From Nitratireductor basaltis (GTDB lineage: Bacteria > Pseudomonadota > Alphaproteobacteria > Rhizobiales > Rhizobiaceae): 64,000 nucleotides of DNA. This document shows, piece after piece, positions 7,790 through 17,406 of this stretch. Positions within the stretch are counted from its first letter, which is position 1, and every line of letters begins with the position of its first letter. The position numbers and the translations under genes are program-made. Location of the stretch: the NCBI RefSeq assembly GCF_000733725.1, contig NZ_JMQM01000003.1:1-64000 (forward strand), given 5' to 3'. The notes below the pieces were generated by a model. It ran no database searches and was not told the DNA's origin. It saw nothing but the letters and a program-made list of their open reading frames with translations.

Positions 7790-8713
7790 ATGAACAAACT
7801 TCTTGCTTCGGTCGCCATGGCGGCGACGATTGCAGCGGCGGTTCCGGCCGTGGCTGCCGATATCATCGTCGTTGCTCACGGACAGGCGAACGACCCTTTC
7901 TGGTCGGTGGTCAAGAACGGTGTGCAGAAAGCCGGTGAGGACACCGGTGCGAATGTCGAGTTCCGTTCGCCGGAAACCTTCGACATGGTGCAGATGGGCC
8001 AGCTGATCGACGCCGCAGTCAATCAGGAGCCGGACGGGCTGGTTGTATCCATTCCTGATGGCGATGCGCTTGGACCGTCCATCGAACGCGCCGTGGCGGC
8101 AGGCATTCCGGTCATCTCGATGAATTCCGGTTCGGATGTCGCTGCCGAGCTTGGCGTGCTGCTGCATGTCGGGCAGTCGGAGTTCGACGCCGGCAAGGCT
8201 GCAGGTGAGAAGCTTGCGGAAATGGGCGGCACCAAGGGTATCTGCGTCAATCAGGAAGTGGGCAATGTCGCTCTCGACTTGCGCTGCGAGGGCTTTGCTG
8301 AAGGCTTTGGCCAGGAAGTCACCGTTATCCCGACCGTAAACGATCCGGCTGAGGTTCAGTCGAAGGTGCGTGCTGCACTGGAATCCGATCCCGATGTCGA
8401 CACCGTACTTGGCCTGGGCGCCTCGCTGGTAGGCGAGCCTGCCGTGGCAGCCGTCGAGGCTCTCGGCCGTGATGATGTTCTGGTTGCCTCCTTCGATCTT
8501 TCGGCAGGCTTCCTTCAGGCCGTAGCTGACGGCAAGGCTGCCTTCGCCATTGATCAGCAGCAGTTCCTGCAGGGCTACCTTCCAGTGGCTTTCCTCGCTC
8601 TTCATGCCGAATACGGTCTGATGCCGGGTGGTGATGTTCCATCGGGTCCGAACCTCGTCACGCAAGAAGCAGCGGGCCAGGTTATCGAGCTGTCTGCGCA
8701 GGGCATTCGCTGA
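7790..8713 (+). CDS. sugar (inositol) ABC transporter, periplasmic binding protein
   Basis: A 307 aa type I periplasmic binding protein (ribose/inositol group). It has a clear Sec signal peptide (about residues 1-22, cleaved after PAVAA). The mature protein starts DIIVVAHGQANDPFWSVVKNG, which is typical of the RbsB-like fold, with the hinge-proximal FDMVQMGQLIDAAV and the C-terminal FAIDQQQFLQGYLPV segment. A strong AGGGAGGAAAA site precedes the ATG. The gene sits inside the inositol operon, immediately upstream of a CUT2 permease and ATPase, so inositol or an inositol epimer is the likely ligand. It is followed by a hairpin before the permease. Confidence 0.88.
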   Translation: MNKLLASVAMAATIAAAVPAVAADIIVVAHGQANDPFWSVVKNGVQKAGEDTGANVEFRSPETFDMVQMGQLIDAAVNQEPDGLVVSIPDGDALGPSIERAVAAGIPVISMNSGSDVAAELGVLLHVGQSEFDAGKAAGEKLAEMGGTKGICVNQEVGNVALDLRCEGFAEGFGQEVTVIPTVNDPAEVQSKVRAALESDPDVDTVLGLGASLVGEPAVAAVEALGRDDVLVASFDLSAGFLQAVADGKAAFAIDQQQFLQGYLPVAFLALHAEYGLMPGGDVPSGPNLVTQEAAGQVIELSAQGIR

Positions 8714-8725
8714 TCTGACGTCATC

Positions 8726-8752
8726 GGGCCGCGCGTCCAGTGCGTGCGGCCT
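8726..8752 (+). other. intercistronic hairpin after the inositol-binding protein gene
   Basis: GGCCGC (8727-8732) and GCGGCC (8746-8751), separated by 13 nt and extendable by one G-T pair on the outside, form a GC-rich stem 13 nt after the binding-protein stop and just before the permease ribosome-binding site. No T-run follows. Such hairpins commonly stabilise the upstream binding-protein mRNA and lower downstream expression. Confidence 0.5.
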
Positions 8753-8775
8753 CATCATCCGCAATGGAGGAGACC

Positions 8776-9882
8776 ATGGTGGCCGATACACAGGCACATG
8801 AGGACGAGCGCCTGCGCGCAGAGTCTTTTGTCACAAAACTCATGAAGAAGCCGGAGCTGGGAGCGATAGGCGGTGTCATTCTGGTGACGCTGTTCTTCCT
8901 GGCAACAGCCGACAGCACAATGTTTACCCTCTCGGGTATCATGAACTTCATGACACCGGCCGCGCAGCTTGGCATTCTCGGCATCGCCGCGGCCATGCTG
9001 ATGATCGGTGGAGAGTTCGACCTGTCGATCGGTTCCATGGTGGCCTTCGCAGGCATGGTCTTCGGGGTTTTCACCGTCAATCTGGGATTGCCACTTATCC
9101 TGGCCATTCCGATGACGATGGCCTTCGCCGCATCCATCGGCGCCGTCAACGGCTCGATTGTGCTGAAAACCGGGCTGCCTTCCTTCATTGTAACATTGGC
9201 TGGTCTGTTCATCCTGCGCGGTGCTTCACTGGTCGGTCTGAAAATCTTCACCGGCGGCTCGACGCAGCTTCGCGGCGTGCGGGACGCGGTTGAAGGAGAC
9301 TGGCTGGCACCGATCTTTTCGGGCGACGCCTTCGCAGGCTTATTCGGCTGGCTGGCCTCTCTGGGCATCATCGAAACCTTCAAGAACGGCGCCCCGAAGA
9401 TTCCGGGCATCCCGGTCGAGATCCTCTGGTTCATCGCCTTCGCGCTTGTGGCGACCTATATCCTTCTGCGCACGCCGGTCGGCAACTGGATCTTCGCCAC
9501 GGGCGGGGACACTGATGCTGCAACCAATTCCGGCGTGCCGGTTCGACGGGTGAAGATCTCTCTCTTCATGCTGACAGCCTGTGCAGCCGCACTCGTCGCG
9601 ATCATCACGGTCATGGATGCAGGCTCCACCGACGCACGGCGCGGCTTCATGAAGGAATTCGAGGCCATCATCACGGCAGTGATCGGCGGTTGTCTTCTGA
9701 CCGGCGGCTACGGCTCGGCGATTGGCGCTTTCTTCGGTGCCATCATTTTCGGGATGGTCACCATTGGATTGACCTACACGGATTTCGACCAGGACTGGTT
9801 CCAGATCTTCCTTGGCGGAATGCTTCTTCTGGCGGTGGTCTTCAACAACGCGATCCGCAAACGCGTAACAGGGGAGCGCTGA
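8776..9882 (+). CDS. sugar (inositol) ABC transporter permease, CUT2 type
   Basis: About 368 aa with some ten hydrophobic segments, beginning at [16 protein letters not shown]. It includes the BPD_transp_2 family core ([20 protein letters not shown]) that is diagnostic of RbsC-like permeases. The later [25 protein letters not shown] block is the conserved EAA-like region of this family. The ATG at 8776 is preferred because GGAGG lies 5 nt upstream; an in-frame ATG at 8764 would overlap that site. The stop is 1 nt before the ATPase start. With its neighbours it forms a complete inositol importer in the inner membrane. Confidence 0.9.
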   Translation: MVADTQAHEDERLRAESFVTKLMKKPELGAIGGVILVTLFFLATADSTMFTLSGIMNFMTPAAQLGILGIAAAMLMIGGEFDLSIGSMVAFAGMVFGVFTVNLGLPLILAIPMTMAFAASIGAVNGSIVLKTGLPSFIVTLAGLFILRGASLVGLKIFTGGSTQLRGVRDAVEGDWLAPIFSGDAFAGLFGWLASLGIIETFKNGAPKIPGIPVEILWFIAFALVATYILLRTPVGNWIFATGGDTDAATNSGVPVRRVKISLFMLTACAAALVAIITVMDAGSTDARRGFMKEFEAIITAVIGGCLLTGGYGSAIGAFFGAIIFGMVTIGLTYTDFDQDWFQIFLGGMLLLAVVFNNAIRKRVTGER

Positions 9883-9883
9883 T

Positions 9884-10705
9884 ATGACATCCGATGCAAA
9901 ACCGGTTCGCGATGGTGTGGAGGCGGCCGCCCGACCCATCATCCACATGGAAGACATCAAGAAGCACTTTGGCAATGTCATCGCCCTCAACGGAGTGACG
10001 TTCGACGTGATGCCGGGCGAGTGCCACTGTCTTCTGGGCGACAACGGCGCAGGCAAGTCGACCTTCATCAAGACGATGTCAGGCGTTCACAAGCCGACAG
10101 GCGGCCAGATCTTCTTCGAGGGCAAACCACTTTCCTTCGCCAGTCCCCGCGAAGCGATGGAAGCGGGTATCGCGACCGTCTTCCAGGATCTGGCAATGAT
10201 CCCGCTGATGTCGGTGACCCGCAATTTCTTCATGGGACGCGAGCCGACCAAGGGCCGGGGGCTGTTCAAGCGCTTCGACCTTGACCGCGCCAACGAGATC
10301 ACGATGCAGGAAATGCGCAGAATGGGTATCAATCTGCGCGCGCCGGATCAGGCGGTGGGGACGCTGTCGGGTGGCGAACGTCAGACGGTGGCGATTGCCC
10401 GGGCGGTCTATTTCGGTGCGAAGGTGCTGATCCTGGATGAGCCGACTTCCGCGCTTGGCGTTCGGCAGACCTCGAACGTGCTTTCCACCATAGACCGGGT
10501 GCGCAAGCAGGGCGTCGGCGTCGTCTTCATCAGTCACAATGTCCGCCATGCTCTTGCCGTTGGCGACCGGTTCACGGTTCTCAACCGCGGCCAGACGCTA
10601 GGCACGGCCGTTCGAGGTGAGATCAATGCCTCCGAATTGCAGGACCTCATGGCCGGCGGACAGGAGCTTGCGCAGCTCGAGGGTTCCCTCGGCGGCACGA
10701 TCTGA
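9884..10705 (+). CDS. sugar (inositol) ABC transporter ATP-binding protein, single-domain
   Basis: A 273 aa cytoplasmic ATPase with one nucleotide-binding domain: Walker [10 protein letters not shown] (about residues 48-56), signature [15 protein letters not shown], Walker [13 protein letters not shown] and the H-loop SHN. Most CUT2 ATPases (RbsA, IatA) are double-domain proteins of about 500 aa. A single-domain version, as in FrcA of rhizobia, must act as a homodimer. The ATG directly follows the permease stop. A hairpin (10723-10743) lies between this gene and the next oxidoreductase. Substrate assignment rests on its position inside the inositol operon. Confidence 0.88.
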   Translation: MTSDAKPVRDGVEAAARPIIHMEDIKKHFGNVIALNGVTFDVMPGECHCLLGDNGAGKSTFIKTMSGVHKPTGGQIFFEGKPLSFASPREAMEAGIATVFQDLAMIPLMSVTRNFFMGREPTKGRGLFKRFDLDRANEITMQEMRRMGINLRAPDQAVGTLSGGERQTVAIARAVYFGAKVLILDEPTSALGVRQTSNVLSTIDRVRKQGVGVVFISHNVRHALAVGDRFTVLNRGQTLGTAVRGEINASELQDLMAGGQELAQLEGSLGGTI

Positions 10706-10722
10706 ACCGCATTTGTAGGCAG

Positions 10723-10743
10723 GCGGCAGATTGGTTCTGCCGC
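10723..10743 (+). other. intercistronic hairpin inside the inositol operon
   Basis: A perfect 8-bp stem GCGGCAGA (10723-10730) / TCTGCCGC (10736-10743), loop TTGGT, lies in the 72-nt gap between the ATPase gene and the second dehydrogenase. No T-run follows, so it is more likely an mRNA-processing or stability element than a full terminator. Confidence 0.5.
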
Positions 10744-10777
10744 ATGTCGATGTTCACGCAGAAGAGCGGATTTCGCC

Positions 10778-11899
10778 ATGACTGACCCTTCAAAGCGGGC
10801 GCTGTGTGTCGCGCTGATTGGCACCGGCTTCATGGGCAAGTGCCATGCGATGGCATGGAACAATGTCGCCACCGTCTATGGGCTGCGGCGACCCAGGTTG
10901 AAGGTGTTGTGCGACATCGACCACTATGCGGCTTTGGCGCATGCTGCCTCATTCGGCTTCGAACGCGCCGCAACCGACTGGGAAGCTGTCGTCGCTGACC
11001 CGGAAGTCGATATCGTCTCCATCACCACGCCAAACGGGCTGCACAGGCCCATGGCAGAAGCCGCGCTCAGGGCGGGCAAGCATGTGTGGCTGGAAAAGCC
11101 CATGGCGCTTACACTTGAGGATGCGGATGCCATGGCACGACTTGCCCGATCGCTCCCGCAGCAGGTGACCCTTTTGGGGTACAACTACCTGCGCAGCCCG
11201 GCATTCAGGGCAGCACAGGCAATGATCTCACGTGGAGACATAGGTGAGCCTCACGCCTTTCGCGGTGTTTATGACGAAGATTACAGCGCGGATCCCGCTC
11301 TGCCCTGGTCGTGGCGCATGACCCGAGCTGCCGGTGGCCTGGGTGCTCTCGGCGATCTGGGCTGCCACCTCGTCAGCCAGATGCTCGCGCTCATGGGTCC
11401 GGTCAGCGAACTGACCGCCATGACCCGGATTTCGGTTCCCGAGCGACCATCTCCCGATGGCCCCAGAAATGTCGAGAACGAAGACAGCGCCATGGCGCTC
11501 ATCCGCTTTGCATCAGGGGCCCAAGGCAGCTTCGCAACATCACGTGTAGCCCGGGGCCGTAAATGCCGACTGCAATGGGAAATCCACGGCACGGACGGAA
11601 CGATCCTGTTCGACCAGGAAAACATGAACGAGCTGTGGGTGCATCGGGCTGGGGAAGCGGGCTTCACGCGGCATCTCTCCGGGCCGGAGCAGCCTGAATT
11701 CGCGGCGTTCTGTCCGGCTGCCGGGCATAATTTCGGCTTCAACGAGATGAAGGTGGTCGAGGCGCACGATCTTCTTGTCGCCATAGAAGGTGGAGCGAAT
11801 GCCGGGCCGGATTTCATCGAGGGATTGGCCATCGAACGCATCATCCACGCAATGGCGACTTCAAACGGTAGCCCCGTTGCATTGGGAGGGGAAGCATGA
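10778..11899 (+). CDS. Gfo/Idh/MocA-family oxidoreductase (second inositol-type dehydrogenase)
   Basis: A 373 aa NAD(P)-dependent sugar or cyclitol dehydrogenase. The Rossmann motif is [13 protein letters not shown] and the catalytic LEKPMAL follows near residue 107. The Asp-x3-His pair appears in [13 protein letters not shown], so the active site looks intact. It is clearly a paralogue, not a duplicate, of iolG at 6673, with little similarity outside the motifs. The stop overlaps the start of iolC by 4 nt, so it is coupled to the core pathway. A plausible role is oxidation of a different inositol stereoisomer (scyllo- or D-chiro-) or reduction of an inosose, by analogy with IolW/IolX. The sequence does not decide the substrate. 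Confidence 0.82.
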   Translation: MTDPSKRALCVALIGTGFMGKCHAMAWNNVATVYGLRRPRLKVLCDIDHYAALAHAASFGFERAATDWEAVVADPEVDIVSITTPNGLHRPMAEAALRAGKHVWLEKPMALTLEDADAMARLARSLPQQVTLLGYNYLRSPAFRAAQAMISRGDIGEPHAFRGVYDEDYSADPALPWSWRMTRAAGGLGALGDLGCHLVSQMLALMGPVSELTAMTRISVPERPSPDGPRNVENEDSAMALIRFASGAQGSFATSRVARGRKCRLQWEIHGTDGTILFDQENMNELWVHRAGEAGFTRHLSGPEQPEFAAFCPAAGHNFGFNEMKVVEAHDLLVAIEGGANAGPDFIEGLAIERIIHAMATSNGSPVALGGEA

Positions 11900-13806
11900 A
11901 GGATCTTGACGTCATCACCATCGGCCGCGCCGGAGTGGACCTCTATGGAGCGCAGATCGGCGGTCGGCTGGAAGACATGGGCAGCTTCGACAAATATATC
12001 GGCGGATCTCCCACCAACATCGCCTGCGGCACGGCAAGACTCGGTCTCAGATCGGCATTGATCAGCCGGGTGGGCGACGAGCATATGGGGCGCTTCATAC
12101 TCGAACAGCTTGCGCGGGAAGGCGTCTGCACCGACGGTGTGAAGACAGACCCGGAGAGGCTCACGGCCCTGGTCATTCTCGGCATCCGCGATCAGGAGCA
12201 GTTTCCGCTGATTTTCTATCGCGAGAACTGCGCGGACATGGCTCTTTGCGAGGATGATATCGACGAGGCTTTCATCGCGCGTGCCCGCGCTGTGGTGGTG
12301 ACCGGGACGCATCTATCCCATCCGCGCACCGAAGCGGCAGTTCTCAAGGCGCTGAGACTTGCAAGGAAGCACGGTCTGCGTACCGCGCTGGACATCGACT
12401 ACCGGCCGAACCTCTGGGGTCTGGCGGGCCACGGAGATGGTGAAAGCCGCTTCGTGGAAAGCGAGGAGGTCACGCGCAAGCTGCTCTCAACGCTGCACCA
12501 CTTCGACCTCGTCGTGGGCACGGAAGAGGAATTTCACATTGCCGGCGGCTCGACAGACACGGTGAAAGCACTTCGGCGTGTCCGTGAAAATTCTGCAGCG
12601 ACATTGGTGTGCAAGCGCGGCGCCCTCGGCGCTGTTGCCGTTGTTGGTGATGTTCCCGCAAATCTGGACGACGCACAGTCCGGCGAAGGTTTCCCGATCG
12701 AGGTCTTCAACGTTCTTGGTGCGGGAGACGGGTTTTTCTCCGGTCTCCTGAAGGGCTGGATGGAAGACGCGGATTGGCCGACCGCGCTCAAATACGCCAA
12801 TGCGTGCGGTGCCTTTGCCGTGTCGCGACATGGCTGCACACCAGCCTATCCCAGCCTTGAAGAGCTGGAGTTCTTTCTAAAGCGCGGAGTGAAACGACCG
12901 GATCTGCGCAACGATTTCGAACTGGAACAGGTGCATTGGGCGACCAACCGCCATGGCGACTGGAGCGCGGTGAAAACCTTCGCCTTCGACCATCGCCTGC
13001 AGCTTGAGGAAATGGAGGGCTACAGCCTTCCCAAGGCGAGCGCGTTCAAGGAGCTGTGTCTTGAAGCCGCTCTGAGGGTGCAGGACGGCAAGCCGGGCTT
13101 CGGCATTCTGTGCGATGGACGCATAGGCCGCTCGGCCCTGCACGCTGCCTCCGGCTCGGGTCTGTGGATCGGGCGTCCGGCAGAACTCCCCGGCTCGCGT
13201 CCCATCGAATTCGAGCAGGAGCTGGGTCCCGACCTTGGCCGCCTGAGGGAATGGCCAAGGGAGAATGTCGTCAAGCTCCTGGTCTTCTGTCATCCGCGAG
13301 ATGACGCCGAAATGCGCAAGCTGCAGGAAGAGCGCGTGCTGCGCCTGTTTACCGCTGCGCGGCGAAACAATCTCGAATTCCTGCTTGAGGTCATTCCCTC
13401 GAAGGTCGCACCCGTCGATGATGAGACCACGGCCACGCTGATCCAGCAGTTCTATGATGCAGGCATCTACCCGGACTGGTGGAAACTGGAGCCTTTCAAG
13501 ACGCAGGCGGCCTGGAACAATGCCGTACGGGCGATCGAGCGCAATGATCCGCGCACGCGCGGGATCGTGGTCCTGGGACTGGATGCACCGGAAGCCGACC
13601 TGGCCGAAAGCTTCGCGCTTGCGGCCCAACGCCCGCTCGTCAAGGGCTTTGCGGTGGGCAGGACCATCTTCGCCGACGTTGCACGTGCATGGTTCAAGGG
13701 CCAGATCAGCAGTGCCGAGGCGGTGGAGCAGATGGCACAACGGTATTCACGGCTTTGCAATATCTGGGACGAAGCTCGCACGAATGCCCGTTTGAACGCG
13801 GCCTGA
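11896..13806 (+). CDS. iolC: 5-dehydro-2-deoxygluconokinase fused to DUF2090 aldolase-like domain
   Basis: A 636 aa two-domain protein. Residues 1 to about 325 form a PfkB-family kinase: the N-terminal substrate-binding [15 protein letters not shown] and the C-terminal ATP/catalytic motif [15 protein letters not shown] are both visible. Residues from about 340 to the end form a DUF2090 domain, a TIM-barrel resembling class I aldolases ([39 protein letters not shown]). The kinase phosphorylates 5-dehydro-2-deoxygluconate. The DUF2090 part is annotated in related genomes as the following aldolase (IolJ function), and no separate iolJ is seen in this operon. The fusion is common in rhizobia. It overlaps the upstream dehydrogenase by 4 nt and precedes iolD by 11 nt. 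Confidence 0.93.
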   Translation: MKDLDVITIGRAGVDLYGAQIGGRLEDMGSFDKYIGGSPTNIACGTARLGLRSALISRVGDEHMGRFILEQLAREGVCTDGVKTDPERLTALVILGIRDQEQFPLIFYRENCADMALCEDDIDEAFIARARAVVVTGTHLSHPRTEAAVLKALRLARKHGLRTALDIDYRPNLWGLAGHGDGESRFVESEEVTRKLLSTLHHFDLVVGTEEEFHIAGGSTDTVKALRRVRENSAATLVCKRGALGAVAVVGDVPANLDDAQSGEGFPIEVFNVLGAGDGFFSGLLKGWMEDADWPTALKYANACGAFAVSRHGCTPAYPSLEELEFFLKRGVKRPDLRNDFELEQVHWATNRHGDWSAVKTFAFDHRLQLEEMEGYSLPKASAFKELCLEAALRVQDGKPGFGILCDGRIGRSALHAASGSGLWIGRPAELPGSRPIEFEQELGPDLGRLREWPRENVVKLLVFCHPRDDAEMRKLQEERVLRLFTAARRNNLEFLLEVIPSKVAPVDDETTATLIQQFYDAGIYPDWWKLEPFKTQAAWNNAVRAIERNDPRTRGIVVLGLDAPEADLAESFALAAQRPLVKGFAVGRTIFADVARAWFKGQISSAEAVEQMAQRYSRLCNIWDEARTNARLNAA

Positions 13807-13817
13807 GGAGAAGCGTG

Positions 13818-15659
13818 ATGGCAAAGACTATCAGATTGACGGCTGCACAGGCCATGGTTCGATGGCTGGCTGCACAGATGACCGGGGACGGCGAGCGTTT
13901 CGTTGAAGGCATCTGGGGCATTTTCGGCCACGGCAATGTTGCCGGATTGGGCGAGGCTCTGGAAAAGTCGAAGCAGGATTTTCCCACCTGGCGCGGACAG
14001 AACGAACAGACAATGGCGCACACTGCCATTGCCTATGCCAAGGCGATGAAACGCAGGCGCGCAATGGCCGTGACCACCTCGATCGGACCGGGTGCGACGA
14101 ACCTCGTGACGGCGGCGGCGCTCGCCCATGTCAACCGCCTCCCGATCCTGTTGATCCCCGGTGACGTGTTCGCCAACCGCCGGCCCGATCCGGTACTGCA
14201 GCAGGTTGAGTCCTTCGAGGACGGAACGGTTTCGGCCAATGATTGCCTTCGTCCGGTCTCCCGCTATTTCGACCGGATTGCACGACCAGAGCAGTTGCTT
14301 ACCGCCCTGCCGCGGGCGCTGGCGACGATGACCGACCCCGCCAGCTGCGGTCCGGTCACACTCGCATTCTGCCAGGACACCCAGGCTGAAGCCTATGACT
14401 ATCCCGCTGAGTTCTTCGAACCGCGCATATGGCGCATCCGCCGTCCGCAGCCGGACCTGCAGGAAGTCGAAGATGTCGCCGCACTGCTCAGATCTGCCAC
14501 GTCGCCTTTGATCGTTGCCGGGGGAGGGGTGATCTACTCGCAGGCGGAGGCTGCCCTGGCGCGTTTTGCGGAGACCCACAACATTCCCGTGGTTGAGACG
14601 CAGGCCGGCAAATCGGCGCTGCCTCAAAGCCATCCCCTCAATTTCGGAGCAAGCGGCGTGGATGGTTCCGCTGCTGCCAACGCCCTTTCTTCAAAGGCTG
14701 ATCTCGTGATCGGGGTGGGCACGCGTTTCCAGGATTTTACCACGGGATCCTGGGCACTTTTCGGGAACCCGGAGCGGCGATTGGTTTCCATCAATGTCGC
14801 CGCCTATGACGCAGTCAAACATGGCGCCCTCCCCGTCATGGGTGACGCCAGGGTGGCGCTGGAAGCCATTTCCGCCGCTCTGGGTTCCCACCGCGCTGCT
14901 CCACCGAAGCTTGAGTTGCGCGAGACATGGCTCAAGGCAGTTGACGAACATTGCCGCGACCGCCAGCGTCCGGCGGGAGAGTTGCCAAGCGACGCGGAAG
15001 TCATCGGCGCCGTGCAACGCGCGGCGAACGAAAACGCGATAGCCATGTGCGCGGCAGGCACAATGCCCGGAGCCTTGAAGCTTTTGTGGCAGCCAAGCCA
15101 GGGTGGCTATCACATGGAATACGGCTTTTCCTGCATGGGCTACGAGATTGCCGGGGCCATGGGCGTCAAGCTGGCAGCGCCCGAGCGCGAAGTGATCTGC
15201 TTCGTCGGTGACGGCTCCTACATGATGGCCAATTCGGAACTGGCGACCGCTGTCATGCGGCGAATTCCCTTCACGGTCGTCCTTACCGACAACCGCGGAT
15301 ATGGCTGTATCAACCGCTTGCAGCAGGCCTGCGGCGGTGAGGAATTCAACAATCTCTACAAGGACTGCAATGTCGAGCAACAGCCGCAGATCGACTATGT
15401 GGCCCATGCGGCATCCATGGGCGCCCATGCCGTGAAGGCGGAAAATATCGCCGACCTAGAGGCAAGAATTGCAGAGGCGCGCAGCCGCGACATTCCGACG
15501 GTCATCGTGATCGAAACCGATCCTCGCGAAGGTCCGGGCTTCGGCGAGGCGGGTCACTGGTGGGACGTCGCCGTGCCGGAAACCGGGCAAACCGACAAGC
15601 TTGCACGTGCCTATGCAAGCTACCTCGAAAACCAGCAACGCCAGCGCCTCGTCAACTGA
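13818..15659 (+). CDS. iolD: 3D-(3,5/4)-trihydroxycyclohexane-1,2-dione hydrolase
   Basis: A 613 aa thiamine diphosphate enzyme that opens the ring of the diketo-inositol intermediate to give 5-deoxyglucuronate. The N-terminal pyrimidine-binding domain contains EGIWGIFGHGNVAG and the catalytic Glu region (WRGQNEQTMAH). The C-terminal ThDP/Mg motif is GDGSYMMANSELATAV ending in the NRGYGC segment. The start is ATG 13818, preceded by GAGGAG; the frame is open further upstream within iolC but unsupported. Length and order of domains are normal for IolD. It is followed by iolE after 17 nt in the same operon. Confidence 0.95.
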   Translation: MAKTIRLTAAQAMVRWLAAQMTGDGERFVEGIWGIFGHGNVAGLGEALEKSKQDFPTWRGQNEQTMAHTAIAYAKAMKRRRAMAVTTSIGPGATNLVTAAALAHVNRLPILLIPGDVFANRRPDPVLQQVESFEDGTVSANDCLRPVSRYFDRIARPEQLLTALPRALATMTDPASCGPVTLAFCQDTQAEAYDYPAEFFEPRIWRIRRPQPDLQEVEDVAALLRSATSPLIVAGGGVIYSQAEAALARFAETHNIPVVETQAGKSALPQSHPLNFGASGVDGSAAANALSSKADLVIGVGTRFQDFTTGSWALFGNPERRLVSINVAAYDAVKHGALPVMGDARVALEAISAALGSHRAAPPKLELRETWLKAVDEHCRDRQRPAGELPSDAEVIGAVQRAANENAIAMCAAGTMPGALKLLWQPSQGGYHMEYGFSCMGYEIAGAMGVKLAAPEREVICFVGDGSYMMANSELATAVMRRIPFTVVLTDNRGYGCINRLQQACGGEEFNNLYKDCNVEQQPQIDYVAHAASMGAHAVKAENIADLEARIAEARSRDIPTVIVIETDPREGPGFGEAGHWWDVAVPETGQTDKLARAYASYLENQQRQRLVN

Positions 15660-15676
15660 GCGAGACAGGAGAAGAA

Positions 15677-16570
15677 ATGGTCCGTTTCGGCACGAACCCG
15701 ATTGCCTGGGCAAATGATGACGATCCCATGCTGGGCGCGCATATACCGACTGAACGCATACTTGATGAGGCTGGTCGCCAGATCGGTTTCGATGGCATCG
15801 AGAACGGGCATCGCTGGCCCGCCGATCCCGAAGAGCTGAGGGTACTGATGGAGAAGGCCGGTCTCGCCTTCATCTCCGGATGGCACTCCCTCAATCTGCT
15901 TTCGCACTCCGTGGAAGAGGAAAAGCGTGCAATCCAACCACATCTCGACCGGCTGAAGCACAATGGGTGCAAGGTTTGCATCGTCTGCGAGACCTCGAAT
16001 TCGGTCCAGGGACAGCCAAAGGCGCTGACGGAGCGCGTTGTGCTTTCTGAGGATGAGATGAAGGAATTCGCCGCCAAGGTCGAGGAGATCGCCCGTTTCT
16101 GCAACGCGCAGGGCATTGATCTTGTCTACCATCACCACATGGGGACGGTGGTGCAGACCCCCGACGAGATCGATGCTTTCATGGCGGCCACCGGCCCGGC
16201 TACCAAGCTGCTCTTCGATGCCGGCCATTGTTCGTTCGGCGGTGGCGACCCGGTTGAGGTGCTCAGTCGGCATGTTGATCGCGTGGGACACTTCCACGCC
16301 AAGAACGTGCGCCCTGCAATCCGGGAGCGCGTCGAGCGTGAAGGCTTGTCATTCATGGATGGCGTGCGTGCGGGCGTGTTCACGGTCCCTGGTGATCAGG
16401 AAGGCGAGGTGGACTTTGCGCCCCTTCTGAAGCTCCTGGCCGAGCATGATTATGACGGCTGGATCGTCATCGAGGCCGAGCAGGATCCCGATATCTACAA
16501 TCCGCTGCTCTACCAGACGCTTGGCCTTGCCACCTTGAAGCGGCAGGCTGCAGAAGCCGGTTTGATCTGA
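15677..16570 (+). CDS. iolE: myo-inosose-2 dehydratase
   Basis: A 297 aa TIM-barrel enzyme that dehydrates 2-keto-myo-inositol to the trihydroxycyclohexane-dione. The N-terminus FGTNPIAWANDD and the metal-site segments HHHMGTVVQTPDEID, LLFDAGHCSFGGGD and HFHAKNVRP are characteristic of IolE. The start ATG at 15677 has an AGGAGAAG site; an open frame upstream lies within the iolD coding region and is ignored. The family length is about 300 aa, as here. iolB follows after 12 nt. Confidence 0.94.
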   Translation: MVRFGTNPIAWANDDDPMLGAHIPTERILDEAGRQIGFDGIENGHRWPADPEELRVLMEKAGLAFISGWHSLNLLSHSVEEEKRAIQPHLDRLKHNGCKVCIVCETSNSVQGQPKALTERVVLSEDEMKEFAAKVEEIARFCNAQGIDLVYHHHMGTVVQTPDEIDAFMAATGPATKLLFDAGHCSFGGGDPVEVLSRHVDRVGHFHAKNVRPAIRERVEREGLSFMDGVRAGVFTVPGDQEGEVDFAPLLKLLAEHDYDGWIVIEAEQDPDIYNPLLYQTLGLATLKRQAAEAGLI

Positions 16571-16582
16571 AGGAGAAATGCC

Positions 16583-17377
16583 ATGTCCGACCTTCTCAAG
16601 CGTCCCTTCGGCGCCCACGGAAAAGTACATCAGATTACGCCGGAAAGCGCGGGATGGCGCTATGTCGGCTTCGACCTGTGGCGCATCCGCGAGGGCGAAA
16701 AAATCTCCGACCGGACGGGAAGCGACGAAGTCATCCTCGTTATGGTTGAAGGCAAAGCCGAAATCGCGGGAGCCGGACGCGATTGGGGTGAGTTGGGCGA
16801 GCGGATGAACGTGTTCGAGAAGACGCCGCCACACTGCCTCTATCTGCCAAACGGCTCCGACTGGTCTGCAATCGCCACGACGGACTGTACCATTGCGGTC
16901 TGCAAGGCGCCCGGCAGTGGCGGGCACGGGGCGCGCAGGATCGGACCCGACGGCATCACCCTGACCAAGCGGGGCGAGGGCAGCAATGCGCGCTACATCA
17001 ACAATATCGCCATGGAGAACGAAGACTATTGCGACAGCCTGCTTGTGACCGAGGTCTTCACTCCGGCAGGCAACTGGTCCTCCTATCCTTCCCATCGCCA
17101 TGACGAGGATGACTACCCGCGTATCACCTATCTTGAAGAGACCTACTACCACCGCCTCAATCCCGCGGACGGTTTCGGCATCCAGCGTGTCTACACCGAT
17201 GACCTGCAATTGAACGAAACCATGGCCGTACACGATGGCGACGTTGTTTGCGTTCCGCGGGGACATCATCCCTGTGGCGCACCTCACGGTTTCGAGATGT
17301 ACTACCTGAACGTCATGGCCGGCCCCCTGCGCAAATGGCGTTTCGTGGCCGCGCCGCCGGTTGAACATCTCATGTGA
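16583..17377 (+). CDS. iolB: 5-deoxy-glucuronate isomerase
   Basis: A 264 aa bicupin enzyme that isomerises 5-deoxy-D-glucuronate to 5-dehydro-2-deoxygluconate, the substrate of IolC. The metal-binding motif SHRHDEDDYPRITYLEETYYHR (quoted in part; about residues 172-193) and the downstream GDVVCVPRGHHPCGAPHG block are those of IolB. AAGGAG stands 8 nt before the ATG. The stop overlaps an open frame of the next gene, whose likely real start is about 30 nt downstream. Assignment is firm from motif set, length and operon position. Confidence 0.94.
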   Translation: MSDLLKRPFGAHGKVHQITPESAGWRYVGFDLWRIREGEKISDRTGSDEVILVMVEGKAEIAGAGRDWGELGERMNVFEKTPPHCLYLPNGSDWSAIATTDCTIAVCKAPGSGGHGARRIGPDGITLTKRGEGSNARYINNIAMENEDYCDSLLVTEVFTPAGNWSSYPSHRHDEDDYPRITYLEETYYHRLNPADGFGIQRVYTDDLQLNETMAVHDGDVVCVPRGHHPCGAPHGFEMYYLNVMAGPLRKWRFVAAPPVEHLM

Positions 17378-17406
17378 CCAGCCGCTTTCTCGCCGAGGAA
17401 TTTTCA

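Noticed and set aside
13467-14633. 388-codon minus-strand frame over iolC/iolD
   Set aside because: Antisense to strongly supported catabolic genes and lacking any domain.
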